This document shows positions 32,470 to 38,893 of a DNA stretch of 38,893 bases, one piece after another. The first letter of the stretch is position 1; every line of letters starts with the position of its first letter. Source of the DNA: Flavobacterium sp. (GTDB lineage: Bacteria; Bacteroidota; Bacteroidia; Chitinophagales; Chitinophagaceae); the NCBI GenBank assembly GCA_030053925.1, contig JASGCX010000014.1, forward strand, positions 1-38,893. Direction: 5' to 3'. The notes under the pieces were generated by a model. It worked only from the letters and a program-made list of their open reading frames with translations, did not search any database and was not told the DNA's origin. The translations under genes and the position numbers were made by a program.

Positions 32470-35322
32470 ATGAAATTTGAAAGAGAACCTAATTATAGTA
32501 ATCCTGATTATGATAAAAATGGAGAACTAGCCTTGTTTTACAATTTGGCTTACAACCGTATTAATTTATTAATTGCACATTTTGAAGACAAACCCGATAA
32601 GCACACATGGGAATTACGCAATTTATTTTTTGAAGGTGACGCAGACATGGTGGAAAATAAATTAAACCAAGTTTTATTAAAAGATGAAACCTACCTAAAA
32701 TTAAAGCTGTTTGTATTTAGAGATGTTAAAGGTGGTGATACATACATTACACAATCAGAAAGAGAAATTTATAATTACTTACTACTCTTATTGATGAGAG
32801 TAAGAGATTTTCACTCCCACTATTATCATGAAGATTCTGGCTTATATGTGTATAATGACTCTGCAAAAAAATATTTAGAGGGAAAATTTGAAAATGCAAA
32901 GCAAGCTTATCCAATTATTGAAAGGGCTGGTATTAAGGCCTTTATTGTATTTGATACGAATAGTAAACTTAAACTTACGGATCAAGGCATTAATTTCTTT
33001 TTGTCCTTCTTTATTACCAAAGGGGTGATGACCTTGTTTATGAATAATCGTGAACGTTTAAAGGATAAGGGCGTGAAAATGGAAGGCACCATATTTACAG
33101 ACTTTAACTATCATAGACATATTTGTAGTTTTTATTGCCTTAAAGATAGCCATGCATTGCATAACGCCTTTTTACCAAAAAACAGCCTTGACACTATAAA
33201 TGCAAAAGATTATTTAGCATTACAAATAGACAATTACTTACAAACAGTACCTACTAATATTTATAACGAACTACTAGAGGCTGAACAAGAAAATACTGCT
33301 GAACGTAGAGAGAATAAGTTTATGCCTTTAGCTGCCACTTGGTTAATGCTCTACAAAGCCAATGAAGAACTACAATGGCGTATATGGAGCCCCGAACAGG
33401 AAAAAAGCGATATTGCTAAGAACAAGGGCAAGAGCAAGGAGAAAAAAGAGATACCACAACAACGCTACAGCTACATAAAAAAGTATGACAATACACTTAC
33501 AGGGGATGAAAGAATACGGATAAGTGAGCAGACTGTAGAAATACGCTTACTAGTAGATAGTAACAAGTTTGCGCACATAAGACTAAGCGAACGCGAACTA
33601 ATGGCATGGGTGTACCAAACTAAGCAAGGCAAATACCCCGATGCTTTAAAAAAGCTAACAGATTTTGCAAAAGCATATATACAATGGATAGATGCCCTTT
33701 ATTCCAATGATTCTATACAGTTTAGACACACTGATTTATTATATCCTTTTTACAATGCCAAACATTTGCTGCCACAAGTATTGAAAAACTTAAATGAGCA
33801 ACATGGGGAAGCTTGGCAAAAAGCCATGCATAAAGATGTTATTGATAAAATAGAAGGTAATGGTAATGGACAAAAAGGTGTATTATACTGGCTAAAACAC
33901 GAAGAACCATACCAACTAGGCTTAACCCCTACATCTATATTTAGCGACACTAAAGCCATAAGGTTATTAAGTGTAGATGCAGACATTGAAGAAACGAAAG
34001 AAGCAAAAACAAAAAGACAAGCACTAGCACTGCAACTAAAACAAGCTAAAGGTACACGCTACAAAAAAATGCAGGTGATACAAAAATGTTTTAGATGGCT
34101 TTTTGGTAAAAAAATACGCTTTACTTCTACCGATGATAAAAACAATTTTAATAGATATTGCTACTTGATGGATTTTCCTGACTATGCAAAAAATGATGCC
34201 CTTATTGCAGGTTGGAAATCAAAAATGTATAGTAGAAAATCTAAAAAAGACAACACCAATGAAGCACCTGCCCATTATGAACAAGTACTAACCTTATTAG
34301 CCAATAATACAAGCTTTGATAGTTTTTACATGAAAATGATTGATTACACTATCAATTATTTAACGCAAGAAGTTAATAAGCTAAAAGCCGGGCAATATTC
34401 AGAAAACTTTTTACCAGTGCTTGCAAGGCGATTAAATGTAGCGAGCAAAGATTTAAGAAACAGCACTACCATTGATTGCAACAGAACTAATGAGTTGCTA
34501 GGTATATACCGCAATAAAGTAGATACCAACACGCTATATTATTTTATGTTGCCTGAAAACTTCTTTAAAATAAGTTTTGGTATTAACAGCTATGAGAAAG
34601 ATTGGTATAAAGCATTGCGTGATAACCCTAATACTTATTATGGCCAACAAAAAGGAGTCTGGCAACATAAAAAACACATGCAGCCATTACAAGATACATG
34701 GCAAAAAGTAAAAGCAGCAAATGCAAAAGATAAACCAACTATAAAGGCTTTATTTAAAGCAAGCATTGAAATACAACAGCAATTAATGCAAGACACCCTG
34801 CTAGATGAACTGAATAAACTAGCAAAACCCAATGTGCAAGCCTATAAAGTAAAACAAAACAGTTTTGTACGGCAAGTTGCTGGTGTAAGCATTATATGCC
34901 CCTTAGACACTGCTAATGATGCAGATAATTTTATACAAAAAGATAGAATAGAGAAAATGGTGCTAAAAATAAAAGCACTAGGTAAGCCTGAAAAACAGTA
35001 CACACTTAAAGCTATAAAAGAAGAAATAAAAAAACATTGGCTAGTATCTAGAATATTTATAGGTAGTTTATTAGCAGTAGAAAAACACTTGCAATTGCAA
35101 CCAACAACTAAACAGTTTTTACCAAATCTAAGGCAATACGTAAAGCAACTGAATTATATACCATTTGAGCAAGTTTGCAAACAACTTTTTAATGATAGCA
35201 GCTTTAGTGAAGAGGAAATTACACAATTACAAAAAATACGCAACAAAGCGCTGCACGGCGATATATTAGATACCAATGAGTGTTATAGTGATTGGATAGA
35301 AAAACTGAAAAAAATAAAGTAG
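32470..35322 (+). CDS. cas13b: Type VI-B CRISPR effector Cas13b, compact form
   Basis: A 950-residue crRNA-guided RNase. Both HEPN active sites are visible. Near the N-terminus is RDFHSH (R112, H117) within LLLLLMRVRDFHSHYYHEDS. Near the C-terminus is RNKALH (R924, H929) within ITQLQKIRNKALHGDI. HEPN motifs close to the two ends are the hallmark of Cas13b. Other family features include LTDQGINFFLSFFITK near 177 and a long lysine-rich middle. It is shorter than most Cas13b (about 1,100-1,200 residues) but longer than Cas13b-t (about 780). On target RNA binding the HEPN pair should cleave RNA in cis and trans. The array starts 79 bp downstream with repeats in the same orientation, and there is no cas1 or cas2. 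Confidence 0.93.
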   Translation: MKFEREPNYSNPDYDKNGELALFYNLAYNRINLLIAHFEDKPDKHTWELRNLFFEGDADMVENKLNQVLLKDETYLKLKLFVFRDVKGGDTYITQSEREIYNYLLLLLMRVRDFHSHYYHEDSGLYVYNDSAKKYLEGKFENAKQAYPIIERAGIKAFIVFDTNSKLKLTDQGINFFLSFFITKGVMTLFMNNRERLKDKGVKMEGTIFTDFNYHRHICSFYCLKDSHALHNAFLPKNSLDTINAKDYLALQIDNYLQTVPTNIYNELLEAEQENTAERRENKFMPLAATWLMLYKANEELQWRIWSPEQEKSDIAKNKGKSKEKKEIPQQRYSYIKKYDNTLTGDERIRISEQTVEIRLLVDSNKFAHIRLSERELMAWVYQTKQGKYPDALKKLTDFAKAYIQWIDALYSNDSIQFRHTDLLYPFYNAKHLLPQVLKNLNEQHGEAWQKAMHKDVIDKIEGNGNGQKGVLYWLKHEEPYQLGLTPTSIFSDTKAIRLLSVDADIEETKEAKTKRQALALQLKQAKGTRYKKMQVIQKCFRWLFGKKIRFTSTDDKNNFNRYCYLMDFPDYAKNDALIAGWKSKMYSRKSKKDNTNEAPAHYEQVLTLLANNTSFDSFYMKMIDYTINYLTQEVNKLKAGQYSENFLPVLARRLNVASKDLRNSTTIDCNRTNELLGIYRNKVDTNTLYYFMLPENFFKISFGINSYEKDWYKALRDNPNTYYGQQKGVWQHKKHMQPLQDTWQKVKAANAKDKPTIKALFKASIEIQQQLMQDTLLDELNKLAKPNVQAYKVKQNSFVRQVAGVSIICPLDTANDADNFIQKDRIEKMVLKIKALGKPEKQYTLKAIKEEIKKHWLVSRIFIGSLLAVEKHLQLQPTTKQFLPNLRQYVKQLNYIPFEQVCKQLFNDSSFSEEEITQLQKIRNKALHGDILDTNECYSDWIEKLKKIK

Positions 35323-35401
35323 TGCCAATATCATTTTTATAAAATAGTATAGTTTTCTTTTGCCCTAAAAAGCAATAAATATGTAGCTTCGAAATAAATT
35401 A
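35323..35401 (+). promoter_or_regulatory. Probable CRISPR leader
   Basis: This 79-bp AT-rich stretch separates the cas13b stop from the first repeat. Repeat orientation places the crRNA transcript on the plus strand, so this side should be the leader. I see no terminator after cas13b, so the array might also be transcribed through from the operon. Confidence 0.4.
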
Positions 35402-37022
35402 GTTGTGTGAGCCTTTGATTTGTAAGGTATTCCCAACAAAGAACTTATGTTGGACTTACACGATGCAGTTGTGTGAGCCTTTGATTTGTAAGGTATTCCC
35501 AACAGCACAACTCGATAAGTCAATTTGGTGAATGTTGTGTGAGCCTTTGATTTGTAAGGTATTCCCAACATAAACTTCATAAAGATTGCCTAAAAACTTG
35601 TTGTGTGAGCCTTTGATTTGTAAGGTATTCCCAACGCCATAGCTGCTTGAGCCATTCCCAACGCTGTTGTGTGAGCCTTTGATTTGTAAGGTATTCCCAA
35701 CTAGTCATCTGTGGTATATTAATAAAGGATAGTTGTGTGAGCCTTTGATTTGTAAGGTATTCCCAACAGTGTCTATAAACCAATCTTTACTTGATGTGTT
35801 GTGTGAGCCTTTGATTTGTAAGGTATTCCCAACAGCATAAGCCCGATTGTAACAGAACACGATGTTGTGTGAGCCTTTGATTTGTAAGGTATTCCCAACT
35901 GAACCTGCTTTATTTTTTCGGGCTGCATAGTTGTGTGAGCCTTTGATTTGTAAGGTATTCCCAACCTACTAAGCCTGTGCTTTCGTTTATTTCAAGTTGT
36001 GTGAGCCTTTGATTTGTAAGGTATTCCCAACTTAAGTCTTGATCTGTTGTTAGGATGATTTGTTGTGTGAGCCTTTGATTTGTAAGGTATTCCCAACAAA
36101 ACGGTCACGTCGTTGCTTAGCAGTCATGTTGTGTGAGCCTTTGATTTGTAAGGTATTCCCAACAGCGATGATGGTTTCAGCATTCGATTCTTGGTTGTGT
36201 GAGCCTTTGATTTGTAAGGTATTCCCAACGGCATACTTGAGTACGATACGTACAAGTTGGTTGTGTGAGCCTTTGATTTGTAAGGTATTCCCAACGCATC
36301 AGTTATTCTAGAAAAATTGTTTCCGGTTGTGTGAGCCTTTGATTTGTAAGGTATTCCCAACTAAAACCCGTCAGGTTTTAAAAACCTGACGGGTTGTTTG
36401 AGCCTTAGATTTGTAAGGTATTCCCAACATCAATAAACATTTACCTTGTGTTAATCCTGTTGTGTGAGCCTTTGATTTGTAAGGTATTCCCAACGGGTTT
36501 TACGTTGTCAAATTCAATTTGTTTGTTGTGTGAGCCTTTGATTTGTAAGGTATTCCCAACGTTGCGAAATAATAATAACGTATCGCCATAGTTGTTTGAG
36601 CCTTTGATTTGTAAGGTATTCCCAACTCAAATTTACAGCATAATTAATAGCTAATGGTTGTTTGAGCCTTTGATTTGTAAGGTATTCCCAACGCACCAGC
36701 TGCAGTGTAAATAGGTAACTGAGTTGTGTGAGCCTTTGATTTGTAAGGTATTCCCAACTGAAAGTTTACCTTGCCGCCCATTACACCCGTTGTGTGAGCC
36801 TTTGATTTGTAAGGTATTCCCAACTAAATTCGCTGCAAATAATAATTCTTTCCGGTTGTGTGAGCCTTTGATTTGTAAGGTATTCCCAACACCATTATGT
36901 CGTTGTTTTCTAAAATGAATGTTGTGTGAGCCTTTGATTTGTAAGGTATTCCCAACGTAACTGTTGTCATATTTATTTGCCCTTTTGTTGTGTGAGCCTT
37001 TGATTTGTAAGGTATTCCCAAC
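35402..37022 (+). CRISPR. Type VI-B CRISPR array, 25 repeats of 36 bp and 24 spacers
   Basis: I count 25 repeats of 36 bp, beginning GTTGTGTGAGCCTTTG and ending GGTATTCCCAAC, with 24 spacers of 30 bp. One spacer (36362-36392) is 31 bp. The 5' GTTG and 3' CAAC pair, and GCCTT/AAGGT form an inner stem around TGATTTGT. The ending resembles known Cas13b direct repeats (GGTATTCACAAC type), which fixes the crRNA strand as plus, with the repeat at the 3' end of the crRNA. Repeats at 36393, 36591 and 36657 carry G6 to T; the one at 36393 also has T15 to A. All others are identical. Neither terminal repeat is degenerate. Confidence 0.97.
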
Positions 37023-37085
37023 AAATCGGCGTTCTAATTCGTCTATTGGTAAGCTTTAGCTGACTGATAAATTAATTTTCTAGTT

Positions 37086-37099
37086 GTGGCTTTAGCCAC
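37086..37099. other. Perfect hairpin after the array
   Basis: GTGGCT-TT-AGCCAC is a 6-bp perfect stem 64 bp after the last repeat. There is no clear T-run, so terminator function for the array transcript is only possible. Confidence 0.35.
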
Positions 37100-37112
37100 T
37101 ATTATTCCCCTA

Positions 37113-37304
37113 CTCATCTTGACAACTACCCTATTCTAACATTAAATCCTCTCACTCATCTTGATGAGTAGCCCATTCTAACATTAAATCCTCTTACTCA
37201 TCTTGGTGAGTAGCTTGTTTTAACGTTAAATACCCTTACTCGGCAAGATGAGTGGCATACTTTAACATTAAATACTGTCACTCATCTTAACGAGTTGTGA
37301 ATAA
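37113..37304. repeat. 42-bp tandem repeat, about 4.5 units, each with a small palindrome
   Basis: Units start at 37113, 37155, 37197, 37239 and 37281, an exact 42-bp period. Each contains ACTCATC followed by GATGAGT or a variant (GGTGAGT, AACGAGT), a 7-bp hairpin core, then a conserved TAACATTAAAT segment. The fourth unit has an altered core (ACTCGGCAAGATGAGT) yet keeps ACTC/GAGT pairing. No gene lies within it. Confidence 0.85.
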
Positions 37305-37383
37305 AAACAATATAGAAGGTTTTGCTACATAAAAAGTTTATACTAAATTAGCGTTATTAATTTACCATTAAACACAAGCAATC

Positions 37384-38067
37384 ATGATTCAACAAATTCT
37401 CAACAATCCTTTCTTAAACATTAGAGTTGGTGCTGGAAAATTCTCAAAATTTGCCAATGCACATTTAGAAAGCCTAAAAGCGAACAACAACAATGGTCAG
37501 TACAATGACATTATTGCCAAACTTACCCAACGTGTTACACCTTACACCAAGTGGCTATCTACACAAGACCAAACTGTGATAGAACGAGGTATTGATACCA
37601 AAGATGTACATGAAGTGTTAGACGATTTTGAAGACTTTACTAAAAGTTTATTTAAAGAGGTCAATAGCTCTTTTGAAGATAGCCCTAGCATTATTCAAGA
37701 GGCTTTTCCACATGGCAAAACAGAATACAACAATATTACTTTGATAGATGCACCAGTATTGCTACAGCGCATTGCTAATTTTTGCAGCAAACACAAAACC
37801 AATTTGCGTGCAGGTAGAGATACCACAAGCAAACAATTGTTAAACGATTTTACAAGTGAATTACAAGAACAGCAAAGCACTAAAGGCACTGTAAAAACTG
37901 GTAGCGATACCGGTACAGAACTACGTGAAGCGATAGCCACTTACTTGTACGAAGGCTTGATAACATTGCTTCAAATACATATTGGTAACAGAGAAGTGGT
38001 AGAAACATTGTACGATTTTAGCATAGTAACGCCAACTCGCAGAGCTAAAGAAAATACACCCGCCTAA
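37384..38067 (+). CDS. Unrecognised helical protein downstream of the CRISPR array
   Basis: A 227-residue protein, cytoplasmic by lack of signal or membrane segments and predicted mostly helical: FLNIRVGAGKFSKFANAHLE, VIERGIDTKDVHEVLDDFED, NFCSKHKTNLRAGRDTTSK, ELREAIATYLYEGLITLLQI. The C-terminus is polar and basic. I know of no matching family. Its stop is immediately followed by the ATG of the DUF1801 gene (TAAATG), so the two are cotranscribed. A link to the CRISPR system would rest on position only and the 42-bp repeat tract separates them. Confidence 0.6.
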   Translation: MIQQILNNPFLNIRVGAGKFSKFANAHLESLKANNNNGQYNDIIAKLTQRVTPYTKWLSTQDQTVIERGIDTKDVHEVLDDFEDFTKSLFKEVNSSFEDSPSIIQEAFPHGKTEYNNITLIDAPVLLQRIANFCSKHKTNLRAGRDTTSKQLLNDFTSELQEQQSTKGTVKTGSDTGTELREAIATYLYEGLITLLQIHIGNREVVETLYDFSIVTPTRRAKENTPA

Positions 38068-38640
38068 ATGCTCGATAACCTAAAACCCATAGACGCTTAT
38101 TTTTTAAAACACGATGAACCCATTAAAAGTTGCTTACAATTTTTACGTGGTTATATATTGGCACATCATACAACCATTACAGAAACTTGGAAATATGGTG
38201 TGCCTTTTTATTGCTACAAATGCAGCTATCGCCTTGGTTTAATGAAGCAAAAAAATCTGTGCAAATCTGCTCAATCAGCGTTATCAGTGTTCCTATCATT
38301 GTAAATGGGCATCAAATTAATCATCCAAAACTATTAGCAGAAAATAGAACAAGAATAAAAATTCTATTGATTGATGCGAATGAGGATATGCCAATTGAGA
38401 TAATAAATGACGTGTTAAATACAGCTATCGCCTTGGTTTAATGAAGCAAAAAAATCTGTGCAAATCTGCTCAATCAGCGTTATCAGTGTTCCTATCATTG
38501 TAAATGGGCATCAAATTAATCATCCAAAACTATTAGCAGAAAATAGAACAAGAATAAAAATTCTATTGATTGATGCGAATGAGGATATGCCAATTGAGAT
38601 AATAAATGACGTGTTGAATGTAGCTATCGCTTTGGTTTAA
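38068..38640 (+). pseudogene. DUF1801 (YdhG-like) gene disrupted by tandem duplication
   Basis: The N-terminus is a normal DUF1801 protein (IDAYFLKHDEPIKSCLQFLR, then TTITETWKYGVPFYCYK). After codon 51 it should continue with the family's central GKxxCYLW-type segment. Instead the sequence jumps to DNA matching the gene's own 3' end (GCTATCGCCTTGGTTTAATG) and spacer DNA. The expected C-terminal half (VNGHQINHPKLLAENRTRIK, then ILLIDANEDMPIEIINDVLN) is then present in two near-identical copies in another frame (about 38307-38441 and 38506-38640). The first frame stops at 38304. The gene therefore encodes only a truncated product. DUF1801 proteins are small and of uncertain function. Confidence 0.75.
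38223..38620 (+). repeat. 199-bp tandem duplication (two copies and a partial third)
   Basis: Copies start at 38223 and 38422 (CAGCTATCGCCTTGG) with an exact 199-bp period and only a few differences. A third start at 38621 continues for about 95 bp before passing into the 65-bp repeat. Each copy holds the DUF1801 C-terminal half. Confidence 0.9.
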
Positions 38641-38652
38641 TGAAGCAAAAAC

Positions 38653-38893
38653 ATCTGTGCAAATCTGCTCAATCAGCGTTATCAGTGTTCCTATCAATGT
38701 AAATGGGCATCAAAAAAATCTGTGCAAATCTGCTCAATCAGCGTTATCAGTGTTCCTATCATTGTAAATGGGCAGCAAAAAAATCTGTGCAAATCTGCTC
38801 AATCAGCGTTATCAGTGTTCCTATCATTGTAAATGGGCAGCAAAAAAATCTGTGCAAATCTGCTCAATCAGCGTTATCAGTGTTCCTATCATT
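38653..38893 (+). repeat. 65-bp tandem repeat running off the window
   Basis: Units with ATCTGTGCAAATCTGCTCAA start at 38653, 38718, 38783 and 38848, an exact 65-bp period. They differ by single bases (for example CATCAAAA versus CAGCAAAA). The same segment occurs inside each 199-bp copy at 38255 and 38454. The array continues beyond the right edge. Confidence 0.9.

Noticed and set aside
35365..37024. Apparent proteins with repeated GIPYKSKAHTT or CEPLICKVFPT motifs on both strands
   Set aside because: They are translations of the CRISPR repeat (36 bp is a multiple of three and 66-bp units keep frame) and not genes.

Overview
The window looks like a chromosomal segment of a member of the Bacteroidota, probably close to Chitinophagaceae. 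The DNA is AT-rich. Bacteroidota-type families dominate: an IgGFc-binding/PKD surface protein, a MoxR-DUF58-BatA-TldD operon, DUF4159, YHYH, CarboxypepD_reg and OmpA-like barrel proteins. Ribosome binding sites are mostly weak and several starts are TTG or GTG. The taxonomic call is inference from gene content.

Layout. (1) 1-4.98 kb: a surface adhesin running off the left edge on the minus strand, then an ECF sigma factor, a membrane anti-sigma candidate, a Spy/CpxP-like sensor and a YHYH lipoprotein, ending in a clear terminator. (2) 5.2-20.3 kb: an accessory and defence island. It holds a minus-strand cluster of two restriction endonucleases (NotI-like and HaeII-like) with a damaged D12 adenine methyltransferase; a CarboxypepD_reg outer-membrane protein; a plus-strand cluster of XRE controller, GmrSD-type DUF262/DUF1524 nuclease, a Mod-type methyltransferase broken by a frameshift and three in-frame UGA codons, and a GxxExxY nuclease-fold protein; a relic 3' end of a group II intron; an RloA/RloB (AbiL-like) pair; and three small cassette-like units separated by long imperfect-palindrome repeats that resemble integron attC sites. 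(3) 20.3-29.5 kb: a minus-strand operon MoxR, DUF58, BatA-like, DUF4175-like, large membrane protein, TldD, with an 8-bp tandem repeat inside it. (4) 29.8-31.8 kb: DUF4159 protein, a barrel protein with a stop codon in its signal peptide, a terminator and a possible 45-residue ORF. (5) 31.8-37.0 kb: the most interesting part, a type VI-B CRISPR locus. It has a 950-residue Cas13b with two RxxxxH HEPN motifs and a 25-repeat array in the same orientation. Fourteen bases upstream of cas13b is a 219-residue protein that resembles Cap15, the two-helix plus beta-barrel membrane effector of CBASS, and not Csx27 or Csx28. No cyclase and no cas1/cas2 are present. (6) 37.1-38.9 kb: a 42-bp tandem repeat, an unrecognised helical protein and a DUF1801 gene scrambled by nested tandem duplications.

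How it fits together. The two innate-immunity blocks (5-20 kb) and the CRISPR block (32-37 kb) flank housekeeping-like operons. In the CRISPR block the likely logic is RNA recognition by Cas13b with crRNAs, HEPN RNase activation, and a membrane-directed second arm through the Cap15-like protein. This parallels Cas13b-Csx28 but uses a different fold borrowed from CBASS. Many genes in the defence island are broken (UGA, TAG, frameshifts, a truncated intron), so that island appears to be decaying, or the assembly has local errors; raw reads would decide.
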